Below are positions 50,249 through 58,937 of a DNA stretch of 64,000 nt, piece by piece. Position 1 is the stretch's first letter. Each line of letters opens with the position of its first letter. Below the pieces are notes generated by a model, which had not been told where the DNA came from, searched no databases, and was given only the letters and a program-made list of their open reading frames with translations. This DNA is from Carpediemonas membranifera (taxonomy: Eukaryota; Fornicata), in NCBI GenBank assembly GCA_019828565.1, contig JAHDYR010000005.1, positions 1,550,001 through 1,614,000 of the forward strand, read 5' to 3'. Position numbers and translations under genes: made by a program.

Positions 50249-52027
50249 CTACGATTCGAACCTGGCGAGCACGGCGGCGAGCACCTTTGCCCGGTGGCGG
50301 TCGGACAGCTCAAACTCGGTGGCCAGCTCTTCAGTGATGGCCTCAGCGCCCATACCACGTGGGAAGCAGATCCGCTGCGGCTGGGTCGACCCTGGGAGCC
50401 GGAGGTTGATCACAATGTCCTCCTCCTCGTCGTCGAAGCCGTCATTCGTCGCTGCTGGTGGAGGCAGGGCTTCTGGCGTCCCATCGTAGTCCGGGTCCGC
50501 CCCGAACTCCCCGCCCCCATTGGCCGAGCTCTGGTCCAGTCCGACATCAACATCACCAGACAGCTCGCCATTACCACTGCCCAACCCCATTCCGCTCGGG
50601 GGAGACGTCGGGATCGGCGCGCGGTCACCACCGCCATGGCCACTGTTCAGGGGTGACCCTGCCTGCCCCCTGAACTGCCGCTGAGTCTTGCTGGGCTGGT
50701 GGGGGATTACTAGCGGGGAGAGGGAGGGGGCCTCAGTCTCCTCGAGCTGCTTGTACTGGAAGTCCGAGATCTTCTCCTGTACTAGCGCCAGGAGCTTCAG
50801 GGCGTCGTACTGCCTCAGCTGGAAGGCCTTAGAGAACGACTCCACCAGCTCGACCGGGTCATCGCCTTCTCTCACAGCAATAACACCGCTCTTGCCCTTG
50901 CCCAGGGGTACTTTGAGCCTCAGGAAGGGCGCCTTGGGAATCTCCCGTGACGGGGCGGACATGGACGCTTGCTCGACCACCCTGTTGATCGCTGATTGTA
51001 CCATCTTCTGCAGCGTGCCCTGGTAGGCGGGCGTCAGCCCATGATCCTCTAGGAACTGCTGGGCAACATCGTAGGATGAATCTGTCACTCTGATTGTCAT
51101 GTCGTCGATATACGAATCTCCCAGAGATACAGAGAGTGTCACTTGTTCGAGTTGGGAGATACATGACATCAGATCCCGGCTGTGGCTTGCTGTTCGTCTG
51201 GTGCGCTCTGTCACAACAGGAGCGGTCGAGGCGTATCCACTGGATCTGTTTTCCTTCACCTCCCTATCCCCAGATCCGCCCATATCTATCGTCAGAACCG
51301 GCACCGCCGTCGGGCTTGGTTTCTTGAGGCGGACAGGCGAGGGACTGGGCCTCCACCGTGGTCTCCGAGCCGGGGTCCGGGGCGTCGGGGCCTTGGGCTG
51401 GGCCAGCTCGGCCATCCTAGCAGCCTGCTCCTTCCTGCTGGGTGGCGGTGAGGTTTGTATGGGGCTATTGACGGTGTCCCGGGGCAGACTGGGGCGGGGG
51501 CTCCCGGGTGAGGCCTGGTTTGGAGACTCGTCGACGCAGATGGGGCCTGCGTCATCAGAGGTCACGGGAACTAGGGCAGCCTTGGCGTCTAGTGCAGCGA
51601 GGAGGAGGATGAAGTTGCCCGTGGCTGTCTGGGGCGAGACGTGCAGCGAGAAAAGAAGATTCGTCATGCAGAACGACTCCAATTTCTGGGCAGCAGGGTT
51701 CACTGGGTTGGTACCAAGGCCGAGGACGATGACGTTGCTCAGAGGAAAGGACATACGCTTCAAGGCGGAGAGCCAGTTGGACGATAGCTCCTCTGTTGGG
51801 TCAGGACGATCGGTATTCACAAGAATGAGGAGGGAGCGCATGTGTTTGATATCTGAGAGACCAATCTGTGACGGTGCTTGCCGTAAGGGCACTATTTTCA
51901 TCTCCACGCCGTCATCGGTTGTTCTTTGAATGCAAGAGTCAATGAGCTCCTCGCCGAGGTTATTGCTCATACCACGAAGGAATTGGTCAACATCGAGGCT
52001 TATCGAGGCTGCACCAAAGACGAGCAT
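50249..52027 (-). CDS. Protein with Rossmann-like N-domain and three related C-terminal modules
   Basis: The ORF is 592 residues from ATG 52027. The first 190 residues look like an alpha/beta nucleotide-binding or vWA-like fold (MRSLLILVNTDRP, LSNVIVLGLGTNP). A Pro/Arg-rich linker follows. Three modules of about 50-60 residues share one pattern, a strand pair and then a helix pair: VTLSVSLGDSYIDDMTIRV, LRLKVPLGKGKSGVIAV and IVINLRLPGSTQPQRICF, each followed by a helix ending near a Val-Gln or Val-Leu-Ala segment. The modules resemble PFU/ubiquitin-like domains, but that is only a suggestion. Confidence 0.6.
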   Translation of the reverse strand: MLVFGAASISLDVDQFLRGMSNNLGEELIDSCIQRTTDDGVEMKIVPLRQAPSQIGLSDIKHMRSLLILVNTDRPDPTEELSSNWLSALKRMSFPLSNVIVLGLGTNPVNPAAQKLESFCMTNLLFSLHVSPQTATGNFILLLAALDAKAALVPVTSDDAGPICVDESPNQASPGSPRPSLPRDTVNSPIQTSPPPSRKEQAARMAELAQPKAPTPRTPARRPRWRPSPSPVRLKKPSPTAVPVLTIDMGGSGDREVKENRSSGYASTAPVVTERTRRTASHSRDLMSCISQLEQVTLSVSLGDSYIDDMTIRVTDSSYDVAQQFLEDHGLTPAYQGTLQKMVQSAINRVVEQASMSAPSREIPKAPFLRLKVPLGKGKSGVIAVREGDDPVELVESFSKAFQLRQYDALKLLALVQEKISDFQYKQLEETEAPSLSPLVIPHQPSKTQRQFRGQAGSPLNSGHGGGDRAPIPTSPPSGMGLGSGNGELSGDVDVGLDQSSANGGGEFGADPDYDGTPEALPPPAATNDGFDDEEEDIVINLRLPGSTQPQRICFPRGMGAEAITEELATEFELSDRHRAKVLAAVLARFES

Positions 52028-52239
52028 CGACGAGATATCTGCGTCGGCCGAAAACTACGCGCAAATCTGACAATTGGGTAATCGGTCAAAACCCCGTCTG
52101 CTGATCGTTCAGAGCCACCAGCCAACATATACGTTTGAGCATGAGGTGTGTTGTTCAGTTTTCTGAGTCGCCAAGTCGAAAACCGGTAGGGCATTGAAAT
52201 CCCGCCGCCGAAACAGGAGAAAGAGCCACAACGCTTAAC

Positions 52240-53133
52240 ATGAGTATGACTCAAGCCGAACAGCTCGATAAGATCTGTGCGGCGCTCGTCGATCCAATCA
52301 GCGGCCACGAGATGAATGAACCAGTCCTACTCCGCTGTGGAACGGTAGTGGATGCTACAAGCGTGCGCCACGGCCACTGTCCACTAACTGGAGACGACGA
52401 GGATGTTTCATCGCTTCCTCGTGTTCGTGCTCTGACAGGACTCATCGACTCCGTGCGTTCCATGAGCATCCCCCCCGGGCCCCTGACCGAAGCTGCCCGC
52501 ACCCGCGCCACCCGCAACGAGCTGATGATGCTCATCCGCGAGGAGAGTACTATGTCCCAGGAGACGGCTCGCGTGGAAGCAAGGGAGCGTACACTGGCGC
52601 ATGAAAGCGTGCGTGCGGCGGAGATGGCCAAGGTGACGTCTACCAGGGTGAGCAAAGCTGAGGCCGAGCTTGCCCGCACCAGGAGGATGAGCCGGCATCT
52701 GTCGGAGGAGATCAGACACCGCCGTCAGCTGGCGGACAAGGCCAGGGCCGTAGAGAGGCTGATGGCGACAGGAAACGACCCGGACGAGCATGAAGACCTC
52801 GACGAGCTCGACCTCGATGCCTTAGCTGTTTATCGTATCGGCAAGGTCATGAAAGAGCTCGAGAAGTCGGACCAAGCCATCGCTCTCTTGGAAACAGCAC
52901 AGGCCAGGGCTAGAGCAGTCGGTCAGAGGGCTGAGCCTGTGTTCGAGTCGCCAGGGTCCACGGAGAAGCGGGTACAGGCCCGTCTGCCCGTCCGCGGACC
53001 TGAGGCCGGGTCTATTGTCATGCCGAGCAGGGCTGGGTTGGTGCAGTGGCAAGGGGCGTTCGAGAGCGGGCTGAAACGGCGGAAGAAGAAAGGTGTGGGT
53101 GTCCGGAAGAAGGCCAAGAGGGGCAGCAGGTGA
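52240..53133 (+). CDS. U-box-like protein with coiled coil
   Basis: The ORF is 297 residues from ATG 52240. The N-terminus reads LVDPISGHEMNEPVLLRCG, then TVVDATSV and CPLTGDDED, the order of a U-box (RING fold held without full zinc ligands). U-box proteins are E3 ubiquitin ligases. The middle is a long Ala/Arg/Glu coiled coil (EAELARTRRMSRHLSEE). The C-terminus is strongly basic (LKRRKKKGVGVRKKAKRGSR), suggesting nucleic-acid or nuclear targeting. It is divergent from the previous gene by 212 bp. Confidence 0.6.
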   Translation: MSMTQAEQLDKICAALVDPISGHEMNEPVLLRCGTVVDATSVRHGHCPLTGDDEDVSSLPRVRALTGLIDSVRSMSIPPGPLTEAARTRATRNELMMLIREESTMSQETARVEARERTLAHESVRAAEMAKVTSTRVSKAEAELARTRRMSRHLSEEIRHRRQLADKARAVERLMATGNDPDEHEDLDELDLDALAVYRIGKVMKELEKSDQAIALLETAQARARAVGQRAEPVFESPGSTEKRVQARLPVRGPEAGSIVMPSRAGLVQWQGAFESGLKRRKKKGVGVRKKAKRGSR

Positions 53134-53265
53134 AGCATGGGCTGTAGAACTACATTCAAGAGCGGGGGTGGGGCTACTGGCAGTTGTGGGCAGTCAGCTC
53201 ACTCTGACGAGACCGAGGTATATTGAGATTTGGCGAATTTTATAAAATTCTTGAGGTGACACGCA

Positions 53266-54510
53266 ATGGACGATGAAGCTGCGCAACAAGCGCTCTATGC
53301 GCTGATATCATCGAAAGAAGGCCAAATTGAACATCTACAGAACCAAGTGGAGGAGCTGATGCAGAAGCTACGCGTCCAGTCGGGCAAAATGCGGGATGAT
53401 GACGAGTACAGCCGAACACTGAGCTCCGTGGAGGAGGAGCTCTTCCTTATGACCCGTATTCTCGGGATAACATACCTATCATCGCCCTCTCCGTCGCTTT
53501 CCGGCCTCGACATCGCTAAGATGGCCGGATTGGTCAGGAGTTCAGTCGAAACGCTCGCCAAGGAGCACAACACCCTCCAGACAGAGTATGAGTCACTGAA
53601 ACAGCGTGTGATAGACACCATGGACGAACAAACAGCCACTGCCGTCGTCCACAACCGGGGGGCCGATCCAAGAAGCGTGGCGACCCAAGGAACCAAGGCT
53701 GACGGCCTAAGGAGGTCTAACGCGGCACTGCAGACAGCGCTTGACCAGGCGGAGCTACGGCAGTTGAGTATTGAGGCGCAGCAGAGTGGGGCGATGACTG
53801 GGGTGCTGAATGAGGCCAAGGAGAAGATCGCGGACCTGCGGAAGGAGAACGACGCCCTGCACCGGCGGGTAGACGAACTTACAGCGACACAGCAGGCTAA
53901 TGACAGGAGCTATACCAAGCTGGCGTCGTGCGAGACTGAGAGGGACCTGCTGAGAGTCGAGATCGACCGGGAGAGGGCCGAGAAGAAGGAGATGGCGACG
54001 GAGCTCAAGACTACGAGAGAAAAGCTGGACGCCACACAGACTGAGAATGCAAGGCTGGCGACTGTCTTGTCTACCGCCCCGCTTGGACCTCATCGCACAA
54101 TCAAGCGGAAGACGACCAAAAAGGGAAAGAAGGGGAGAAGGGCTGCAAGAGTCCTCTCAAATACTGAATCAGATCTCATGTCGCGTGCTAGAGCGGTCGA
54201 GCTTGAGCACCGACTCCGTACCGAACAGAGCAAGGTAAGGATACTAGCAGATAGACTTGACAAGGTTGTCACGGCGTTTAATGAGACAGAAGATGACAAG
54301 GAGAAGCTGCAGGCTAGCATAGCCAAGCTTTCTAGGGCCAACAACGCCGAGTCGACGTCCAGGAAAGCGTTGCAGTCACGGTTGGATCGTATGGGGTCGG
54401 TTATCGAGACCGTGCGGGGTCCCAGGCTGGCAGACGTCCTCGACTGTGATCATAAGAGGATACTCGCCGAGCTAGACTTCGGGGAGGCCGACCTACTCGC
54501 CCTGGAGTGA
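53266..54510 (+). CDS. Coiled-coil protein, unknown
   Basis: The ORF is 414 residues, almost all heptad-type helix (EELMQKLRVQSGKMRDD, EKIADLRKENDALHRRV), broken by a basic patch (RTIKRKTTKKGKKGRRAAR). It is probably a structural or centrosomal/flagellar coiled-coil protein. No family is recognised. Confidence 0.6.
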   Translation: MDDEAAQQALYALISSKEGQIEHLQNQVEELMQKLRVQSGKMRDDDEYSRTLSSVEEELFLMTRILGITYLSSPSPSLSGLDIAKMAGLVRSSVETLAKEHNTLQTEYESLKQRVIDTMDEQTATAVVHNRGADPRSVATQGTKADGLRRSNAALQTALDQAELRQLSIEAQQSGAMTGVLNEAKEKIADLRKENDALHRRVDELTATQQANDRSYTKLASCETERDLLRVEIDRERAEKKEMATELKTTREKLDATQTENARLATVLSTAPLGPHRTIKRKTTKKGKKGRRAARVLSNTESDLMSRARAVELEHRLRTEQSKVRILADRLDKVVTAFNETEDDKEKLQASIAKLSRANNAESTSRKALQSRLDRMGSVIETVRGPRLADVLDCDHKRILAELDFGEADLLALE

Positions 54511-54708
54511 AGAAGAGGTGATGACGACAAAACATTGATCACGGGATAAATCGCAGCTTAGAGTTCAATACAATGGTCACATCGGGTGAAACTTTACAGT
54601 GTTGGTCGCTGGATGCAACCATTGATAGTGCCAGAAGGCCATCATCGGTCAGCAGCCGCCATTCAACCGTCATGACAAGCACAAGTCCCACCAGAGTCCT
54701 AATACCTC

Positions 54709-57700
54709 TTACCAGTACGTCAGACGCTTGACAACACCACCGATGCTCTCGGGGAATGTCCGGATGACCCACTTCCTGGTCTCATCGTACAGGAAGATGA
54801 AGAAGACGAACGGCAGGGCGGGCAGGAAGTGATCCCAGTAGAGATACTCCGTCTGGAGAACGGGGTGCAGCAGCGGGAAGTAGACGATGAACAGGCCGAG
54901 AATGGTCTCGAACAGCAGCCCGAATATCATGATCTTGTTGTTGAGCAGGCCGTGGGAGTAGAACGACAGGCGGCGGGTCTTGCAGATGAGGAGGTCGGCC
55001 CACTGGACCATGATGATGCTGAAGAAGAATGCTGTCTGGGCCCGGCGGTGAATGGTGTTGTACGCGTCCGTGTCGGGCAGCTCAGCCGTGTGGCTCGAGA
55101 AGAGCGTGATGATGCGGTCCCACGGGATACCGCTGCTCCGCATCACGTAGAAGTACGTCACGAAGCCGGCGACGGCCTGCATGATGCCGATCTGCAGATA
55201 CGAGAAAGAGATGAGTCTGGTCGTGACGAGGCGGTCCTTCTTAGCGTCCCGTGGCGGCAGGTTCATGATATCGGCCTCGGGGTCCTCGTATGCGAGGCTG
55301 ATGGCGGGGATCATGTCCGTTCCAAGGTCGATGCACAGAATGAGCACCGTCGTCAGGGGCAGGGGGATGCCGAGGGCAATGAACGAGAGGAAGGGCGTGA
55401 TCTCGGGGATGTTGGACGATAGTGTGTTGTGGGTGATGATCGAGGAGGCCAGGGTGTAGAGGTGGTCGTCCGCATCGACCTCGATGCCGAAGTACTCCTC
55501 GGGGGCGAGCTTGGTGATCTTGTCGATGTTGGCAGGGGGGACAGTTTCGGACTCGGAAGCGAGTCTGGGGTTGCGACGGGAAAGCTGCTTGCCCTGCTGG
55601 CGGGCATTGTAGAAATCTTCAACGGGAATGTTCTCAAAGACGTGTCTGGCAGTTCCATGGGCGCGGGTGTCTTGACGGACAGTGTGCATGAGATGGCCCT
55701 CGCAGAAGTACTCGGTGCAAGTGTTCAGAGCAGCTGGCTTGCCCCAAGAGTAGTTGACCTCGTACATGGGGCGCTTATCACCGTCCTTGTGGTGGAGTCC
55801 AACGACGCGAGTGGGCTGGCCCATGGAGCCGAGAACCATGTCGCCGACCTTGATGTCCTCAATCTTCATGGTGGACATGTCGGCCATGCGGACAAGGGTG
55901 CCGGCGCGGTGGCAGTAGGCGATGCTCTTCTTGAGGTTCGAGAAGATCAGCCGGCCCTCCTTCACGCCCGTGACGATGGAGCGGAAGGAGTCGTCGAGCA
56001 GGATGAGGTCGGCGGCCTCCTTGGCGACGTCGGAGCCGGTCAGGTTCATGGAGATGCCGATGTCGGCCTTCTTAATGGCAGCAGCGTCGTTGGTGCCGTC
56101 ACCCGTGACCGCAGTGATGTAGCCGAGGCGCTGACAGGACTCGACGATCAGGAGCTTCTGCTGGGGTGACGTGCGGGCAAAGACCACCTCCTCGAACGAC
56201 GAGATGATGCGGTCGAGCCCGTCGTCGTCGATCTGGCGGATAGTGTCGCCGTGGATGACGATGGCGTTGGCCGCGCTGTAGTCGAGCGAGTCCTCGGCCA
56301 CGCCCTTTTCCTCGGCGACCTCGTCCAAGGTCTTCTGGGTGATGATGTTGACCTGCTTGGCGATGGCCTTGGCCGTCACGGTGTGGTCGCCCGTGACCAT
56401 GATAGTGCGGATGCCGGCCGTCTTGCACTCGAGGACGGCCTCAGGGACGCCCTCCTTGGGCGGGTCGACCATGGAGATCATGCCGAGGTACTGGAGGTTG
56501 TCAATGGGGAAGCGGTCGGGGTCCTCGGAGTCGAACTCGAAGCCGCGAGGGAACTGGTCGGCCGGCAGGGGCAGCTGGGCAAAGCCGAGCACGCGCTCGC
56601 CTTGGCTGCCGAACTCCTTCTGCGCCGCGGCGATCTTGCGGCTGGCGGCGTCGTCGAGGGGGACGGCTCCATTGGCTGTGACGATGGTGGTGCAGCGGGC
56701 AAGGATGCGCTCGGGGGCGCCCTTCATGACCATGACATGGTGGTATGGTGCGTCATCGGGGGCATCCGGGATGGCGTGGATCGACGCCTGGTACTTGTTG
56801 GCGCTGTTGAACGGGATCTCGGCGAGCTTCTTGTACTGGGCGCGGTACTCGGCGAGGTTCTCATGCTGGACGTGGGCGAAGCGGAGCAGCGCAGTCTCGG
56901 AGGCGTCGCCGTTGATCTTACGGAGGAGGGCGTTGGGCGTCTCGTCCTCAACGTCGAAGTACGACCGCGAGCAGAGCGAGATGTCGCGAAGGAGGTCGCG
57001 GTAGACCTCGTTGTTGGCGTCGTAGGTGCCAGAGAATGTTCCCTCAGCGTACGAGGCCTTGGCCTCAGCGACGGTGAGGTCGTAGAAGAGGTGGGAGACA
57101 GTCATCTTGTTCTGGGTAAGCGTGCCCGTCTTGTCGGAGCAGATGCAGCCCGTGGAGCCGAGTGTCTCGACCGACTCAAGGTTCTTGACCATGCACATCT
57201 TCTTCCGCATCTTCTGGGCCGTGAGTGTGAGGCCGACTGTCACGGTCGCCAGGAGGCCCTCGGGCACGTTGGCGACAATGATGCCGATGGCGAAGAGAAC
57301 GTTCGTCATGATGGCGGTCGGCTCGCGGATGACACCGACGATGAAGAAGGTGACGCCGAGGAAGATGGCGATGGCGCTGATGATGACCACGAAGCGGTGG
57401 ATCTCGCGGTTGATCGGCGTGCTCTCGGCGCCCGTGGAGGTTGTGAGCGAGGCGATGCGGCCCATGACGGTGTTATCGCCGCACTGGACGACGACCGCCC
57501 GGCCCTGGCCCTCCAGCATCAGCGTGCCGAAGAATGCGAGGTTCTGTGTCTCGAGGGGGTTCTGGTGCGTCGTTGTCGCCGTCCTGGACTGGGGTTCGGA
57601 CTCGCCCGTGAGAGACGCGTTGTCGACCTTGAGGCCGTGGGACTCGAGGATTCGGACGTCCGCGGGCAGCTTCATGCCGGCCTCCACGTCAATGACGTCG

Positions 57701-58662
57701 CCGACGACGAGGTCCTCGGCGTTGGCCTTGATCTTCTCCCCGTCCTCGTAGACGGTAGCGATCGTGGGAATCATGCTCTTGAAGCCGTTCATGATCTTGC
57801 TGCTCTTGCCCTCCTGGTAGAAGGAGAAGATGCCGGTGGCGATGACGACAAAGGACAGCACGACGCCGATGTATACGTTGTTAATGTCAGCCTCGTTCCA
57901 TCCGGCCTTGATGGGCTCCCAGACAATGGTCTTCCAGTCACCCGTGTCGGCGTCGGTGAGCTTGGAGATGGCCTCGATGAGGAACGGGGCGAAGTAGGCC
58001 AGGAAGGAGAGGAAGGCGCCGAACCAGAGCAGCAGCGAGAAGATGCCCGTCATGCACTTCAGGAACTTCACGATGGCGGGGGTCTGGTGGGGTGGGGTGA
58101 GGCGGTTCTTGCCGTCGCGCTTGAGACGCTCGGCACGGTCGGCCTTGTGGAGGCCGCGCACAAAGTCGCTCTCGAAACGCTTCTCGAGCTCTTCAAGCGG
58201 GACAGTGTGCTCGTCCATCTCGAGGTCCTTGCGGAGCTCGGCCTGGCGGGCGTCAACGGGGGCCTTGCCAGGGATAAACTTCTTGACGATAGGGATCTTA
58301 CGGAGGATGCTGGTCTTGGTCTTGGTGGGGGCCTCAACCTCCTCGGGGATAGAAGGGGGCATGTCCTCATCGTTGCCGTGGAATTTGAGGTCGAGGAGGC
58401 GTTGGATACGAATAGACTCACGCTGGAAGGCCGAAGCTCTCAGGGTATCTCCGTCAAGGCTCTTGCGGGGACGGACCTGGTTATCCAGGCGGTCCTTCTT
58501 TCTCTGGAGCTCCGGGTCTTCGATGTCGAGGACAGGGCGAATGTTGGCCTCTAGAGAACGAGCATGACGACGGGAATCGTCGTCATCCTGGGATCTACGG
58601 GTGTAATCCAACGATAAGGAACGCTTGGGCGTATCATCAGGGTTGTCGCGCTCATCTGTCAT
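54709..58662 (-). CDS. Na+/K+-type P-ATPase (type IIC) containing an intein
   Basis: The ORF is 1,317 residues from ATG 58662; an upstream TTG in frame is not used as the start. The N-terminal 150 residues are charged and variable. Motifs in order are the SLTGESEP dephosphorylation loop (Glu about 354), NVPEGLLATVTVGLTLTA in M4, the CSDKTGTLTQNKMTV phosphorylation site (Asp 510), the KGAPERIL nucleotide site, MVTGDHTVTAKAIA and the GDGTND hinge. M5 then reads KKSIAY, is interrupted by 163 residues, and resumes TLSSNIPEITPF. M6 has LCIDLGTDMIPAISLAYE, and the C-terminal helices are present. Without the insert the protein is 1,154 residues, close to family size. It should export Na+ (and import K+ or H+) across the plasma membrane once spliced. 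Confidence 0.9.
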   Translation of the reverse strand: MTDERDNPDDTPKRSLSLDYTRRSQDDDDSRRHARSLEANIRPVLDIEDPELQRKKDRLDNQVRPRKSLDGDTLRASAFQRESIRIQRLLDLKFHGNDEDMPPSIPEEVEAPTKTKTSILRKIPIVKKFIPGKAPVDARQAELRKDLEMDEHTVPLEELEKRFESDFVRGLHKADRAERLKRDGKNRLTPPHQTPAIVKFLKCMTGIFSLLLWFGAFLSFLAYFAPFLIEAISKLTDADTGDWKTIVWEPIKAGWNEADINNVYIGVVLSFVVIATGIFSFYQEGKSSKIMNGFKSMIPTIATVYEDGEKIKANAEDLVVGDVIDVEAGMKLPADVRILESHGLKVDNASLTGESEPQSRTATTTHQNPLETQNLAFFGTLMLEGQGRAVVVQCGDNTVMGRIASLTTSTGAESTPINREIHRFVVIISAIAIFLGVTFFIVGVIREPTAIMTNVLFAIGIIVANVPEGLLATVTVGLTLTAQKMRKKMCMVKNLESVETLGSTGCICSDKTGTLTQNKMTVSHLFYDLTVAEAKASYAEGTFSGTYDANNEVYRDLLRDISLCSRSYFDVEDETPNALLRKINGDASETALLRFAHVQHENLAEYRAQYKKLAEIPFNSANKYQASIHAIPDAPDDAPYHHVMVMKGAPERILARCTTIVTANGAVPLDDAASRKIAAAQKEFGSQGERVLGFAQLPLPADQFPRGFEFDSEDPDRFPIDNLQYLGMISMVDPPKEGVPEAVLECKTAGIRTIMVTGDHTVTAKAIAKQVNIITQKTLDEVAEEKGVAEDSLDYSAANAIVIHGDTIRQIDDDGLDRIISSFEEVVFARTSPQQKLLIVESCQRLGYITAVTGDGTNDAAAIKKADIGISMNLTGSDVAKEAADLILLDDSFRSIVTGVKEGRLIFSNLKKSIAYCHRAGTLVRMADMSTMKIEDIKVGDMVLGSMGQPTRVVGLHHKDGDKRPMYEVNYSWGKPAALNTCTEYFCEGHLMHTVRQDTRAHGTARHVFENIPVEDFYNARQQGKQLSRRNPRLASESETVPPANIDKITKLAPEEYFGIEVDADDHLYTLASSIITHNTLSSNIPEITPFLSFIALGIPLPLTTVLILCIDLGTDMIPAISLAYEDPEADIMNLPPRDAKKDRLVTTRLISFSYLQIGIMQAVAGFVTYFYVMRSSGIPWDRIITLFSSHTAELPDTDAYNTIHRRAQTAFFFSIIMVQWADLLICKTRRLSFYSHGLLNNKIMIFGLLFETILGLFIVYFPLLHPVLQTEYLYWDHFLPALPFVFFIFLYDETRKWVIRTFPESIGGVVKRLTYW
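55426..55914 (-). other. Mini-intein (Hint domain) within the P-ATPase
   Basis: The insert spans residues Cys917 to Asn1079 of the precursor, 163 residues, in frame and free of stops. Block A is CHRAGTLVRMADMSTMKIED with a following VGDMVLG. Block B has TEYFCEGHLMHTV, with Cys where the T-x-x-H motif usually has Thr. Blocks F and G are YFGIEVDADDHLYTLASSI then ITHN, followed by host Thr1080. Cys1, penultimate His, terminal Asn and +1 Thr are the residues needed for class 1 protein splicing. No LAGLIDADG or other endonuclease is present. It sits between host residues equivalent to human alpha-1 Tyr771 and Thr772. Confidence 0.93.
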
Positions 58663-58937
58663 AGCTGAATGCCACAAACGAACGCAGGCAGTGTTTTATG
58701 CAGGTTAAGGCAAGAATTTTTTCCTGCAAAAATTCGATTTCGGCAGATCGATCTCATGTGCATGGGGCTGCCAAAATATCCCTGGCGATTTAGTCTTGAG
58801 CTTGGCATGGCTTTTGTTGTCTAGCTGATCGCAACTCAACTCTGGTGTGGTCTCGGATGCAGCCTAAGAACGGCGTCGGATCAATGGCCATGGGGTGTGG
58901 CACAGAGCCAATAGATTTCACTTTAATACAAATCGGC
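58663..58937. other. Intergenic upstream of the P-ATPase
   Basis: This 275-bp gap separates the ATPase start from the end of the Ser/Pro-rich gene. No feature was recognised. Confidence 0.3.

Noticed and set aside
55426-55914. The ATPase insertion as a spliceosomal intron
   Set aside because: It starts TGC and ends AAC, not GT-AG. It is open throughout, is 489 nt when introns here are 28-59 nt, and carries intein residues at both ends.
56251-58554. 767-codon ORF on the plus strand opposite the ATPase
   Set aside because: It is an antisense shadow produced by GC-rich codon bias; the minus strand has an unmistakable P-ATPase.
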